Assembly (NCBI GenBank): GCA_945878375.1
Contig: CAMDWG010000012.1
Location: 43,014 to 107,013, forward strand
Direction of reading: 5' to 3'
Length of the DNA: 64,000 bases
Source: Roseomonas mucosa
GTDB lineage: Bacteria > Pseudomonadota > Alphaproteobacteria > Acetobacterales > Acetobacteraceae
Shown here: piece after piece, positions 30,317 through 39,212 of the stretch
How the letters are laid out: every line of letters starts with the position of its first letter
How positions within the stretch are numbered: the stretch's first letter is position 1
Program-made: the position numbers and the translations under genes
The notes under the pieces: generated by a model
Databases searched by the model: none
Told to the model about the DNA's origin: nothing
Seen by the model: the letters and a program-made list of their open reading frames with translations, nothing else

Positions 30317-30961
30317 TCAGGTCTTGGCCGCCTCGGCGGGCGGCACCGGGCGCTGTTCCACCACCTGGTCCACCAGGCCGAAGGCCTGCGCCTCCTCGGC
30401 GGACATGTAGGTGTCGCGCTCCAGCTTCTTCTCGATTTCCTCGATCGGCTGGCCGGTGTGCTTCACGTAGATCTCATTCAACCGCTGGCGGGTCTTCAGG
30501 ATCTCGCGCGCCTGGATCTCGATATCCGTGGCCTGGCCCTGGGCGCCGCCGGAGGGCTGGTGGACCATGATCCGGCCATTCGGCAGGGAGAATCGCTTCC
30601 CCTTCTCGCCGGCCGTCAGCAGCAGGCTGCCCATCGACGCCGCCATGCCCATGCACACCGTGGAGACGGGGGCGCGGATGTATTGCATCGTGTCGTAGAT
30701 CGCGAGCCCCGCCGTCACCACACCGCCCGGGCTGTTGATGTAGAAGGCGATGTCCTTGTTCGGGTTCTCCGATTCCAGGAACAGCAACTGCGCGCAGAGC
30801 AGGCTCGCCACCTGGTCGTAGACCGGCCCGGTCAAGAAGATGATCCGCTCCTTCAGCAGGCGCGAATAGATGTCGAAGGCCCGCTCGCCCCGCGCGGTCT
30901 GCTCGATGACCATGGGGACGAGGGTGTTGCTGTAGATCTCGACCGGATCGCGCTCGCGCAT
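30317..30961 (-). CDS. clpP: ATP-dependent Clp protease proteolytic subunit
   Basis: 214-residue serine peptidase forming the ClpXP barrel. The catalytic Ser lies in [11 protein letters not shown] (about residue 106) and the His in [12 protein letters not shown] (about 131); [20 protein letters not shown] near the C-terminus is the family ending. The N-terminus [22 protein letters not shown] is typical. Gene order tig-clpP-clpX-lon is conserved across proteobacteria. 213 bases separate it from clpX. Confidence 0.97.
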   Translation of the reverse strand: MRERDPVEIYSNTLVPMVIEQTARGERAFDIYSRLLKERIIFLTGPVYDQVASLLCAQLLFLESENPNKDIAFYINSPGGVVTAGLAIYDTMQYIRAPVSTVCMGMAASMGSLLLTAGEKGKRFSLPNGRIMVHQPSGGAQGQATDIEIQAREILKTRQRLNEIYVKHTGQPIEEIEKKLERDTYMSAEEAQAFGLVDQVVEQRPVPPAEAAKT

Positions 30962-31138
30962 GGAAGGTCCTTTCAGGCCCGGCCGAGTGCCGGGCGATGC
31001 CCGCCAGTGGCTGGACCGGCGGGGCAGTGTCTCGCGTCAGACCCAATGTGGGGGATGCGAAGCGGGGCGCAAACCCCCCATCCAGCGGTGAAACATGACG
31101 CAAGCGGGGCGGGGCGCAGACCGCCCCTGCCCCTTCGC

Positions 31139-31161
31139 CCTCCCCCACCCCTGGGGGGAGG
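31139..31161. terminator. hairpin between tig and clpP
   Basis: Stem CCTCCCCC / GGGGGGAGG with a 6-base loop, 14 bases past the tig stop. No U-tract on either strand. The remainder of the 214-base gap shows no gene; the clpP promoter should be here but no convincing box was found. Confidence 0.35.
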
Positions 31162-31175
31162 ACAGGCCCGGAGGG

Positions 31176-32513
31176 TCAGCCCGCCGCGGCGGTCAGTTCG
31201 GCCGGGGTCACCGACTTTTCCGTGACCTTCGCCAGTTCCAGCACGAAATCCACGACCTTCTCCTCGAAGATCGGGGCGCGCAGGCCCTCGACCGCCTGGG
31301 GATTGTTGCGGAAATACTCGATGACCTGCTTTTCCTGACCAGGATAGCGGCCGGCCTCGGCGCGCATGGCGCCTGAGAGCTCGTCATTCGTGACCTGGAT
31401 GTTGTTGGTCCGCCCGATCTCGGACAGCAGCAGGCCGAGCCGGATGCGGCGTTCCGCGATGGCCTTGTATTCGGCCCTCAGCGTGTCCTCGTCCTTGCCC
31501 TTGTCCTCGTCGTCCAAGCGGCCGGCCTTCAGGTCGGCTTCCACGCGCTGCCAGATCTGGCCGAATTCGCCTTCCACCATGCTCTCGGGCACGGTGAAGC
31601 TGGCCTTCTCGGCCAGCGCGTCCAGCAGGGCGCGCTTGGCCTTCATGCGGGCCAGCTGGTCGTATTCGCGCTGCAGGCTTTCACCCACGCGGGCGCGGAC
31701 GGCGTCCATGCTGTCTGCGCCCAGGCGCTTGGCGAAATCTTCGTCCAGCGCCGGCAGGGTCTTCACCTTCAGGCCCTTGGCGGTGATGGCGAAGACCGCC
31801 GCCTTGCCCGCCAGCTCGGCCGAGCCGTATTCGGCCGGGAAGGCCACATCGATGTCCTTCGCCTCGCCGGGGGACATGCCGACCAGCTGCTCGGTGAAGC
31901 CGGGGATGAAGCCTTCGCCGGCCACCTCGATCGGCATGTCGGACGCCGTGCCGCCCTGGAAGGGCTCGGCCAGGCTGCCATCCTCGTTCTTCAGCCGGCC
32001 CACGAAGTCGCAGACCAGGATCTCGCCCTTCGCGGCCGGGCGGGCTTCCGCCACATCCTCGCTGCCCGCCAGGCGCTCACGCATCGTGCCGAGGAACTCG
32101 TCCACCTCGGCGTCGCCCGGAGTCGCCTTCTCCCGCGTCAGCTCGACGGCGGCGAAGTCCGGCATCGGGATCTCGGGCAGCAGCTCGAGTTCGATCTTGT
32201 ATTCCAGGTCGGCGCCGTCGCTGTAGTTCACCAGCTCGATCTTCGGCTGCATGGCGGGGCGCAGGCCGCGGTCGGTGATGACCTGGCGGGTCGCCTCGTT
32301 CACGCTCTCCTCGAGCACTTCGCCGGCGACGGCCTGGCCGTAGCGCGCCTTGACGACGGCGGCCGGCACCTTGCCGGGGCGGAAGCCGGGCAGCTTCAGC
32401 TCGGAGCCGATCTTGGCCAGGCGCTTGGCCTGGCTTTCGGCGAGGCTCGCCGCGGGCACGACGACCTGGAACGCCCTCTTGAGCCCTTCGGCCGGCAGCT
32501 CGGTGACCTGCAT
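31176..32513 (-). CDS. tig: trigger factor
   Basis: 445-residue ribosome-associated chaperone and peptidyl-prolyl isomerase. The N-terminal ribosome-binding signature is GFRPGKVPAAVVKARYG (about residues 44-60); the FKBP-like PPIase domain includes ILVCDFVGRLKNEDGSLAEPFQGG (split, about 160-185); the rest is the helical chaperone domain. Start ATG 32511-32513 with a GGAAGG ribosome binding site, giving MQVTELPAEGLKRAFQ. A 129-codon in-frame extension upstream is Pro/Arg-rich and overlaps a repeat, so it was rejected. Preceded on the strand by tRNA-Leu, as is common in this order. Confidence 0.96.
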   Translation of the reverse strand: MQVTELPAEGLKRAFQVVVPAASLAESQAKRLAKIGSELKLPGFRPGKVPAAVVKARYGQAVAGEVLEESVNEATRQVITDRGLRPAMQPKIELVNYSDGADLEYKIELELLPEIPMPDFAAVELTREKATPGDAEVDEFLGTMRERLAGSEDVAEARPAAKGEILVCDFVGRLKNEDGSLAEPFQGGTASDMPIEVAGEGFIPGFTEQLVGMSPGEAKDIDVAFPAEYGSAELAGKAAVFAITAKGLKVKTLPALDEDFAKRLGADSMDAVRARVGESLQREYDQLARMKAKRALLDALAEKASFTVPESMVEGEFGQIWQRVEADLKAGRLDDEDKGKDEDTLRAEYKAIAERRIRLGLLLSEIGRTNNIQVTNDELSGAMRAEAGRYPGQEKQVIEYFRNNPQAVEGLRAPIFEEKVVDFVLELAKVTEKSVTPAELTAAAG

Positions 32514-32901
32514 ATGAACCTTCCGGAATCCTGATCGCGGCGTCCCGGCGGGCGCCGCCCAACTGCATGAAGCCGGACCCGTTAGCGCCGCACGCGTCGC
32601 GGGGCAATGGGGCGAGCGTCGTTCCGGCGGGGCCGGGGGGCGTTGCGGGGAGGGCAGGTGTCGTTCCGGGAAGGTTCGTCGCGCCCCCACCCGCCCGCTG
32701 CGCGGGCACCCTCCCCCGCAAAGCGGTAGAGGGAAGGCGCGCGGCGACGGAGGGCATCGAAGGGTGCTGGCGGCTGGCCATGGGCCGGCCGAGCGCCCGA
32801 AGGGCACCGCGCACAGCCCGCACGTCCGGCCTGGCGCAGCCGTGGCCTGCGCGAAGCCAAGCCGCCGGAGGCGGCGCCCGGCGTCTGAGGGCAAGGACAA
32901 A
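32514..32901 (-). other. gene-free stretch upstream of tig
   Basis: 388 bases between tig and tRNA-Leu. It holds one copy (32709-32733, one mismatch) of the CCCTCCCCCGCAAAGCGGGAGAGGG element found three times at 2454-2595. No coding sequence or RNA gene is evident; the tig promoter should lie here but no clear boxes were recognised. Confidence 0.6.
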
Positions 32902-32983
32902 ATGCGGGCGGAGGGACTTGAACCCCCATGGCTTGCGCCACTGGAACCTAAATCCAGCGTGTCTACCGTTTCACCACGCCCGC
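32902..32983 (-). tRNA. tRNA-Leu (UAG)
   Basis: 82-base class II tRNA on the minus strand starting GCGGGCGTGGTGAAACGG. The anticodon stem CTGGA/TCCAG encloses TTTAGGT, anticodon UAG. It has a long variable arm and the T-arm GGGGGTTCAAGTCCCTC. CCA is not encoded; ATTTTG follows the acceptor. Confidence 0.95.
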
Positions 32984-33068
32984 ATAACGGGGCACGCCTC
33001 AGCCGGCGCGCCCCAGGGCCAACAGATGCGACAGCCAGCGCCGCCGGTCGAGTCCCCCGCCCACGCGA

Positions 33069-35462
33069 TCAGCCGCCCAGCAGCGCCTCCGCGCAGGCAT
33101 CGAGGATGGCATCCACATCCAGCCCGTATTCCCGGTAGAGGTCGGGGATGTCCCCGGCCTGCCCGAAGCGGTCCACACCAAGTGGCACGACTCGCTGGCC
33201 GCGCACCGCGCCCATCCAGGCATGGGCCGCCGGGTGTCCGTCCAGCACGCTGACCAGCGCCGCGCCGGGCGCGAGCGGCGCCAGCAGCGTCTCGATGGCG
33301 GACGACTCCGCCCCCCTGCCCTGCCGCCGCGCCCGCCGCGACGCGAGCCAGTCGGCATGCAGCCGGTCCGGGGAGGTGATGGCGAGCAGGCCGGCGCCCG
33401 GTTCCTCCTCCCGCAGCGTCTCGAAGGCCTCCATCGCCTCGGGGGCGACGGGGCCCTGGTAGGCGATGGCGATTCGGGCATTCGGCGCGGGCGGGACGGC
33501 CCAGTAGCCGCCCGCGATCACCGCCGCCGGGTCCAGCTTGCGCTCCGGCTGCGCCAGGCCGCGCGTGGACAGGCGCAGCCAAACGGCGGAACCATCCGGC
33601 TTCTGCATGTGCGCGAAGGCGTAGCGCATCAGGATCGCCAATTCATCGGCATGGGCGGGCTCGAAGCTCGCCAGCCGGTCGGCGGCCATGCCGAGCAGGG
33701 GCGTGTTGACCGATTGGTGCTGCCCGCCCTCTGGCGCCAGCGTCAGGCCCGAAGGGGTGGAGACCAGCAGGAAGCGCGCATCCTGGTAGCAGGCATAGAT
33801 GAGCGCATCGAGGCCGCGATTGACGAAGGGATCATAGACCGTGCCCACCGGCAGCAGCCGCGCGCCGTTCAGATCGTGGCTGAGCCCGAGCGCCGACAGC
33901 AGCAGGAACAGGTTCTGCTCCGCGATGCCCAATTCGATATGCTGGCCTTCCGGCGCCATGCCCCAGCGCTGGGCCGAGGCCAGCTTCGCGTCGCGGAAGA
34001 CATCGTTCTTCATGTGCCGGTCGAAGATGCCGCGCCGGTTCACCCAAGGCCCGAGGCTGGTCGAGACGGTGACATCGGGGCTGGTCGTCACGATCCGCCG
34101 CGCGATCTCCTGCGCCTCGCCGCTGCCGCGGCCAAGCTCGGCCAGGATCTCGCCGAAGGCGGCCTGGGTGGACAGCTTCCGCCCTGCCCCGGCGCGCGGC
34201 ACGGGCAGGGTTGCCGGCACATGCACCAGCGGCGCGGACAGACGCCGGCCTTCGGGCGCCAGCGCCTTGGCGAAGGGCGTGGCGTCGAGGAAGGCGCGCA
34301 ACTCGGCCTCGGTCGCGTCCAGCCCCTCGAAGGGGTCCCATTCATGGCCGTCGCGGATGGACATGGCGGCCTTGAAGGCGACCATCTGCTCCTTGGTCAT
34401 CAGCCCGGCGTGGTTGTCCTTGTGCCCGGCGAAGGGCAGGCCCATGCCCTTGATGGTGTAGGCGATGAAGCAGGTCGGCTGGTCGCCGGCGGCGTCCTGC
34501 GCCCGAAACGCCTCGATCAGCGTCTCGATGTCGTGGCCGCCGAGATTGGTCATCAGCGCGGCGAGTTCGTCATCGGTCAGCGGGTCGATGATCGCCCGCA
34601 CGCCGGGCAGGCGCCCCAGATCGGCCAGCACCGCGTTGCGCCACGCAGCCCCGCCCTGGAAGGTCAGCGCGGCGTAGAGGCTGTTCGGGCAATCGTCGAT
34701 CCAGCGCCGCAGCGCATCGCCATCCGGCCGCGCGAAGGCGGCCTGCAGCTTGCGGCCGTATTTGAGGGTGACGACGTTCCACCCCATGTCGCGGAACAGC
34801 CCCTCGATCCGGCCGAACAGCCGGTCGGGGACGACGCTGTCGAGGCTCTGGCGGTTGTAGTCCACCACCCACCAGACATCCCGCACATCGTGCTTCCAGC
34901 CTTCGAGAAGGGCTTCGTAGATGTTGCCCTCATCGAGTTCGGCATCGCCCACCACCGCGACGTGCCGGCCCTTCGGGATCTCGGCGCGGCCCATGCCGTG
35001 CAGGCGCACATAATCCTGCACCAGGCTGCCGAAGGTGGTCAGCGCGACGCCAAGGCCGACGGAGCCGGTGGAGAAATCGACCTCCGCCCCATCCTTCACG
35101 CGGCTGGGATAGGGCTGGATGCCGCCGAATGCGCGCAAGGTGGAGAGCTTCTGCTGGCCCTGGCGGCCGAGCAGGTAGTTGATGGCGTGGAAGACCGGCC
35201 CGGCATGCGGCTTCACCGCGACGCGGTCCTGCGGGCGCAGCACTTCCAGATACAGCGCCGCCATGATCGAGATGCAGGACGCGCAGGAGGCCTGGTGCCC
35301 GCCCACCTTCAGCCCGTCGCGGCTGGGGCGGATGTGGTTGGCGTTGTGGATCATCCAGGCCGAGAGCCAGAGCAGCTTGCGCTCCAGCAGCCGCAGCAGC
35401 CGCAGCCTTTCGGCCGGGTCCTGGGCCTTCACGATCTGACCGGCCGGGCGTTCCGCCGTCAT
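33069..35462 (-). CDS. AceE-like homodimeric 2-oxoacid dehydrogenase E1 / transketolase
   Basis: 797-residue thiamine diphosphate enzyme with the architecture of E. coli-type pyruvate dehydrogenase E1 (AceE, ~887). ThDP-binding motif GDAELDEGNIYEALLEGW ... DYNRQSLD (about residues 165-200); the AceE-like N-terminal HIRPSRDGLKVGGHQASCAS with conserved histidines; TIKGMGLPFAGHKDNHAG (about 355); central pyrimidine domain with GIAEQNLFLLLSALGL (catalytic Glu). Start ATG 35460-35462 (MTAERPAGQIVKAQDP). No E2 or E3 gene is next to it, unlike a standard PDH operon, so its acceptor is unclear; databases often call such proteins transketolase. It lies 85 bases upstream of tRNA-Leu. Confidence 0.82.
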   Translation of the reverse strand: MTAERPAGQIVKAQDPAERLRLLRLLERKLLWLSAWMIHNANHIRPSRDGLKVGGHQASCASCISIMAALYLEVLRPQDRVAVKPHAGPVFHAINYLLGRQGQQKLSTLRAFGGIQPYPSRVKDGAEVDFSTGSVGLGVALTTFGSLVQDYVRLHGMGRAEIPKGRHVAVVGDAELDEGNIYEALLEGWKHDVRDVWWVVDYNRQSLDSVVPDRLFGRIEGLFRDMGWNVVTLKYGRKLQAAFARPDGDALRRWIDDCPNSLYAALTFQGGAAWRNAVLADLGRLPGVRAIIDPLTDDELAALMTNLGGHDIETLIEAFRAQDAAGDQPTCFIAYTIKGMGLPFAGHKDNHAGLMTKEQMVAFKAAMSIRDGHEWDPFEGLDATEAELRAFLDATPFAKALAPEGRRLSAPLVHVPATLPVPRAGAGRKLSTQAAFGEILAELGRGSGEAQEIARRIVTTSPDVTVSTSLGPWVNRRGIFDRHMKNDVFRDAKLASAQRWGMAPEGQHIELGIAEQNLFLLLSALGLSHDLNGARLLPVGTVYDPFVNRGLDALIYACYQDARFLLVSTPSGLTLAPEGGQHQSVNTPLLGMAADRLASFEPAHADELAILMRYAFAHMQKPDGSAVWLRLSTRGLAQPERKLDPAAVIAGGYWAVPPAPNARIAIAYQGPVAPEAMEAFETLREEEPGAGLLAITSPDRLHADWLASRRARRQGRGAESSAIETLLAPLAPGAALVSVLDGHPAAHAWMGAVRGQRVVPLGVDRFGQAGDIPDLYREYGLDVDAILDACAEALLGG

Positions 35463-35685
35463 GCCGCTTCCTCCAGCCCCGATTGGCCCGGGAGGATAGG
35501 CGCAGCCGCGCCCGCGGTGGAAGCCCGCCGGGGCCTCACGACACGAACCGCATCTCGCAGCGACCGAGCGGATGGCGGCGGACCATGCACGCCCGCACGC
35601 TTCGTCGTCTCGACCGCCAGGGGGCCATCCGGCGGCAGCCGAGATGCGGGTCGGGGACGACGGCCAAACCCTCAGCCATCGGCTA

Positions 35686-36018
35686 TCAGAGGATGCGGGC
35701 CTCGAAGGGCGGCTTGAGGTCCGGGGCCTCGAATTCCACCACCCAGAGGTCGGGGTCGCGCTGCACCTGGCGGGCGATATAGGCATCGGCGGTGGGGTCA
35801 TCCACCGGCGCCTCGCCGGTCGCGCGCAGCCAGGCGGGGCGGCCTTCGGCGTCGCGGACCTGGGACAGTACGAGCAAACCCTGCCGCCCGCGCAGGACGC
35901 AAAGGATGCCGCCCGAATCCGGGTCCCCCTTGCGGATCACCGCGGCCGGGCGGCCGGCGATGTCCGACAGGCGCGTGGCCATGCTGACCCAGATCCCGGC
36001 CTTGACGCGCGCTTCCAT
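35686..36018 (-). CDS. DUF1491 family protein
   Basis: 110-residue soluble protein with the family pattern RVKAGIWVSMATRL, AAVIRKGDPDSGGILCVL and DAYIARQVQRDPDLWVVEFE. Conserved in alphaproteobacteria, function unknown. Start ATG 36016-36018 (MEARVKAGIWVS); the 16 upstream in-frame codons are low complexity. The 223-base gap between it and the AceE-like gene shows no coding signal. Confidence 0.85.
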   Translation of the reverse strand: MEARVKAGIWVSMATRLSDIAGRPAAVIRKGDPDSGGILCVLRGRQGLLVLSQVRDAEGRPAWLRATGEAPVDDPTADAYIARQVQRDPDLWVVEFEAPDLKPPFEARIL

Positions 36019-36137
36019 GGGCCGACCTTCGGCCCGGCGCGGGCCGGCTGCAAGCCCCGCTCCCACCCGCTTGCGCGGCCTCTCTTGCGCGGCATCGCGC
36101 GCCGCGCCATTCAGCCGCGCCGAAGGGGGCCCTGCCG

Positions 36138-36365
36138 ATGTCCAAGCCGAGCGAACTCACCGAAGGCCAGCGCGCCTATGAGGCCCGCCGCGCCGCCAAG
36201 GCCGGCATGACGCTCGAGAAGTGGCTGGTCGAAAAGGACAAGCGCGCGAAGCAGGAAGCGGCCGAGGCCGCAAAGGAAGCCGAGGCCACTGCCAAGGCTG
36301 CCCAGCCCGAGAAGAAGGGCTGGCTCGGCCGCCTGCTGGACAAGGCGCATCAGCCGCTGAAGTAG
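36138..36365 (+). CDS. small hydrophilic helical protein
   Basis: 75 residues, highly charged, with an Ala/Lys/Glu-rich helical middle (KRAKQEAAEAAKEAEATAKAA) and a C-terminal amphipathic segment GWLGRLLDKAHQPLK. No transmembrane segment or recognised domain. Starts MSKPSELTEGQRAYEARRAAKAGMTLEKW. The only plus-strand gene in this stretch, facing the b561 gene, which ends 12 bases beyond. Conserved-hypothetical in appearance; function unknown. Confidence 0.7.
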   Translation: MSKPSELTEGQRAYEARRAAKAGMTLEKWLVEKDKRAKQEAAEAAKEAEATAKAAQPEKKGWLGRLLDKAHQPLK

Positions 36366-36377
36366 CGGCGCCCCGCT

Positions 36378-37004
36378 TCACAGCATCCTGAGCAGCGTCC
36401 CGTCCTTCCGCAGCGCGTGGTGGTAGATCGCGCCGCCGATATGCGCGACCAGCAGCAGGGGCAGCGCCCAGCCGATCAGGCTGTGGCCCCAATGCAGCAC
36501 GAAGGCCAGGGTCTCGTTCGCCTCCATGAATTTCGGCAGGTCGATGAAGCCAAGGAAGGCCGTGGCACCCCGCATCGGGAAGCCATACGCATTCGTGGTG
36601 AGGAAGCCGAGCAAGGGCTGGATCACCAGCGCGGCATAGAGTGCGTGATGCACGAAGTTCGCCGCGCGGCGCATGGAGGCCGGGATGTGGTCCGGCAGCG
36701 CCGGTGGCGCCGAGAAGCCGCGCCAGGCCAGACGCGCGATGGCGATGAACAGGACCACCAGCCCCGCGCTCTCATGCAGGGCGTAGAAGCCCATCTTCGC
36801 GTCATCCTTCATGAAGCGGATGACGGGGCCGGTGGCCAGCGCCAGGAACAGCAACGGCACGGTGGTCCAATGGAACCACTTCGCCAGCGCCGAATACTGG
36901 CCATCCGGGTGCAGCACATCCTGCCCGCGGATGGGCTCTGCCGCCGACATCGCCGTGTGTGGGGCCGTGGGGGCGGCCTGGGGGTGTGCCTGGGGCTCGT
37001 CCAT
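36378..37004 (-). CDS. cytochrome b561-family protein
   Basis: 208-residue inner-membrane di-heme cytochrome b (b561/prokaryotic type, YceI-associated class). Four predicted helices; candidate heme histidines in KWFHWTTVPLLFL (about residue 45), YALHESAGLVVLF (about 77), NFVHHALYAALV (about 116) and FVLHWGHSLIGW (about 168). A 35-residue hydrophilic N-terminus (DEPQAHPQAAPTAPHT) precedes helix 1. Likely transfers electrons between quinol and a periplasmic partner; partner unknown. Monocistronic, convergent with the small plus-strand gene. Confidence 0.85.
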   Translation of the reverse strand: MDEPQAHPQAAPTAPHTAMSAAEPIRGQDVLHPDGQYSALAKWFHWTTVPLLFLALATGPVIRFMKDDAKMGFYALHESAGLVVLFIAIARLAWRGFSAPPALPDHIPASMRRAANFVHHALYAALVIQPLLGFLTTNAYGFPMRGATAFLGFIDLPKFMEANETLAFVLHWGHSLIGWALPLLLVAHIGGAIYHHALRKDGTLLRML

Positions 37005-37070
37005 CGCGTCTCTCCCGTCCTGCCCGCCACTATGGCATGAGCCCGCCCCGGAGATGGAAGCGAAAGCCGG

Positions 37071-37820
37071 ATGAGCGAGCCCCCCTGCCCCACCACGCCC
37101 GGCCCCGATTGGCCCGAATGGGCCGCCGCCACCCCCGGCGCGCGGCCGACCGAATGGCTGCGCGCCCTGGCGGAGCCCGATTGGAGCGCGGCGGTGGGCC
37201 ACGCCTTCACCCAGGCCTGCAACGCCGGCACCGTGCCGTCGCCGGTGATGCGGCGCTACCTGGTGCAGGACTACCAGTTCATCGGCGCCTTCACCGCACT
37301 GCTCGGCCGCGCCATCCACACCGCGCCGGACCTGCCCGCGCGCCTGCCGCTCGGTCGTTTCATGGGGGTGCTCTGCTCGGCGGAGAACACCTATTTCATC
37401 CGCAGCTTCGACGCGCTGGGCGTGGGTGACGCGCTGCGGCGCGACCCGCCGCTGAGCGCCGCCGCACGCGGCTTCCGCGCGCTGATGGAGCAGGCAGCGG
37501 ACAGCCCGCATCATGCCGACCAGCTCGCAGTGCTGTGCGTGGCGGAATGGGTCTACCTGTCCTGGGCCCGCCCCGCGCGCGACACGCGCCCCGCCGCGCC
37601 CTTCTGGTGCGCCGAATGGGTGGACCTCCACGCCAGCCCCTATTTCGAAGGCTTCGTCGAAGACCTGCGCGCGGCGCTGGACCGCGCGGTGCTGGCGCTG
37701 GACAGGGCCGGCCGCGCGCGGGTGCAAGCGCTGTTCGTCGAAGCGGCACGGCTGGAGCGGGCCTTCTTCGACAGCGCCTATGACGGCGACGGCGCTGCCG
37801 GAGCCCTGCCGGCCGGGTGA
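37071..37820 (+). CDS. TenA family protein
   Basis: 249-residue all-helical TenA/thiaminase II-fold protein. Visible: the helix pattern LVQDYQFIGAFTALLGRAI (about residue 63), a conserved Cys in AVLCVAEWVYLSWA (about 155; counterpart of the TenA catalytic Cys) and the late glutamate in EAARLERAFFDSAYD (about 225). A classic TenA salvages thiamin pyrimidine; some members (TenA_E) use other substrates. No TPP riboswitch or thi genes are nearby. The stop codon overlaps the next gene (TGATG), so it is the first gene of a three-gene operon. Confidence 0.82.
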   Translation: MSEPPCPTTPGPDWPEWAAATPGARPTEWLRALAEPDWSAAVGHAFTQACNAGTVPSPVMRRYLVQDYQFIGAFTALLGRAIHTAPDLPARLPLGRFMGVLCSAENTYFIRSFDALGVGDALRRDPPLSAAARGFRALMEQAADSPHHADQLAVLCVAEWVYLSWARPARDTRPAAPFWCAEWVDLHASPYFEGFVEDLRAALDRAVLALDRAGRARVQALFVEAARLERAFFDSAYDGDGAAGALPAG

Positions 37821-38749
37821 TGCTCGCCGCGCATGCCGATTGGAGCATCGCGCCGGCCAAGCGCTGGATGGCGCTGGCCCGGCGCGAGGCGCAAGGCTGG
37901 GTGGCGGAGGCGCCACGCCCGGTGGGCGACCCCGCCGCCCTGCTGCCGGCGCTGCTGGCCGAAGGGGTGCCGGTGGCGCTCGGGCTCGACCTGCCGCTCG
38001 GCGTGCCGCGTGGCTTCGCGGCGGGACGGGGGGAGGCGGATTTCCCCGCCTTCCTCGCCGCCCGCGACGGCGATGCGGCCTTCTTCGAGGTGAGCCCGAC
38101 GCTCGCCACCGTCGGCCCCGCGCAGCCCTTCTACCCGGCACGCGGGGTGAAGGGCATGACGCGCGCGAGCCACGCGGCGGCGCTGGGGCTGGACAGCGCG
38201 ACGGCGCTGTCGCGGCTCTGCGACCGGGCGACGGCCACGCGGCCGGCGGGGGCGCCGGTGTTCTGGACGCTCGGCGCCAACCAATCGGGCAAGGCGGCGA
38301 TCGCGGCCTGGCGGGACTGGCTGGCCCCGGCGCTGGCCGCCGGCGCGCCGGTCTCGCTCTGGCCCTTCGCGGGGAAGCTGCATGGCCTGCTGGCCCCGGG
38401 CCGCGTGGCGGTGGCCGAGGTCTATCCGGCGGAGGCGCTGCGGCAACTCGGCCTGAAGCTGGCGGGCAGCAAGCGCGCGCAACCGCCGCGGCTGGCGCTG
38501 GCCGGGGCGCTGCGCGCGACGATGGCGCGGCTGCGCGTGGCCCCCTCGCCCGCCCTGGCGCGATCCGTGGCCGAGGGCTTTGGCGCCGATGCGGCCGGCG
38601 AAGACAGGCTGGATTGCGTGCTGGGCCTGCTGAACCTGGTCGCGGTGCTGGACGGGGCGCAGCCCGACCATGTACCGGATGATCCCTGGATCGCGCGCTG
38701 GGAAGGCTGGGTGCTCGGGCAGACCGATCTACCGCGAGAGGTGGCATGA
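37820..38749 (+). CDS. DUF429-like protein, RNase H-type fold suspected
   Basis: 309 residues. N-terminal strand-turn AAHADWSIAP and GLDLPLGVPRGFAAGRG (about 55-71) suggest a DUF429/ribonuclease H-like fold with Asp ligands (DWS, DLPLG); further conserved-looking blocks are FFEVSPTLATVG (about 97), FWTLGANQSGKAAIAAWRDW (about 150) and VAEVYPAEALRQLG (about 203), with EDRLDCVLGLLNLVAVLDG at the C-terminal end. Start ATG at 37820 shares a base with the tenA stop; a GTG three bases earlier is an alternative. Family assignment is by motif resemblance only; function unknown. Confidence 0.65.
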   Translation: MLAAHADWSIAPAKRWMALARREAQGWVAEAPRPVGDPAALLPALLAEGVPVALGLDLPLGVPRGFAAGRGEADFPAFLAARDGDAAFFEVSPTLATVGPAQPFYPARGVKGMTRASHAAALGLDSATALSRLCDRATATRPAGAPVFWTLGANQSGKAAIAAWRDWLAPALAAGAPVSLWPFAGKLHGLLAPGRVAVAEVYPAEALRQLGLKLAGSKRAQPPRLALAGALRATMARLRVAPSPALARSVAEGFGADAAGEDRLDCVLGLLNLVAVLDGAQPDHVPDDPWIARWEGWVLGQTDLPREVA

Positions 38750-39195
38750 CCTTCGAGGACGATGCGGCGCTGGCCGCGCATGTCGCGGGCCTGCTGGAGG
38801 CGACGCTGCCCAAGGCGCGCTGGACGCATGACGGGCATATCGCGGCGGTGGCGGGGCTGATGCTGCTGCATCCCGCGCTGGACCTCGATGCCGCGCTGCC
38901 GGGGCTGATCCGGCGGCTGAATGACAGCCATGGCGTGCCGAACAGCGACACGCGCGGCTATCACGAGACGATCACGCGCTTCTTCCTGGCCGCGCTCCGC
39001 GATGCGCTGTCGCGCGACGAAGCCGGCGCGCCAGCCCATCGGCGGGTGAACGCGCTGCTTGGCGCGGGGCCGCTGGCGGGCGGCAAGGGCGCGCTCGCGC
39101 CCTATTGGTCGGATGCGGTCCTGTTCTCCGTTGCGGCGCGGCGAGGCTGGGTGCCGCCGGACCTCGCCCCCCTGCCCTATCCGGTGCGGGGATAG
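38746..39195 (+). CDS. conserved hypothetical protein
   Basis: 149 residues, third gene of the TenA operon, overlapping the previous stop by four bases (ATGA). Soluble; notable blocks are KARWTHDGHIAAVAGLMLLHP (about 21-41), NDSHGVPNSDTRGYHETITRFFL (about 60-82) and PYWSDAVLFSVAARRGWVPPDLAPLPYP at the end. The W-T-H-x-x-H and G-Y-H-E-T-x-T-R blocks look like a ligand or metal site. I recognise it as a recurrent bacterial hypothetical family without a known function. Confidence 0.72.
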   Translation: MTFEDDAALAAHVAGLLEATLPKARWTHDGHIAAVAGLMLLHPALDLDAALPGLIRRLNDSHGVPNSDTRGYHETITRFFLAALRDALSRDEAGAPAHRRVNALLGAGPLAGGKGALAPYWSDAVLFSVAARRGWVPPDLAPLPYPVRG

Positions 39196-39212
39196 GCCAG
39201 GACGCGGGAGCG

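Noticed and set aside
32514..32900. N-terminal extension of trigger factor (to 32900)
   Set aside because: Pro/Arg-rich, covers a palindromic repeat, and the ATG at 32513 has a GGAAGG ribosome site and the standard Tig start.
37005..37070. TPP riboswitch in front of the TenA gene
   Set aside because: Only 66 bases are available and none of the THI-box motifs were found.
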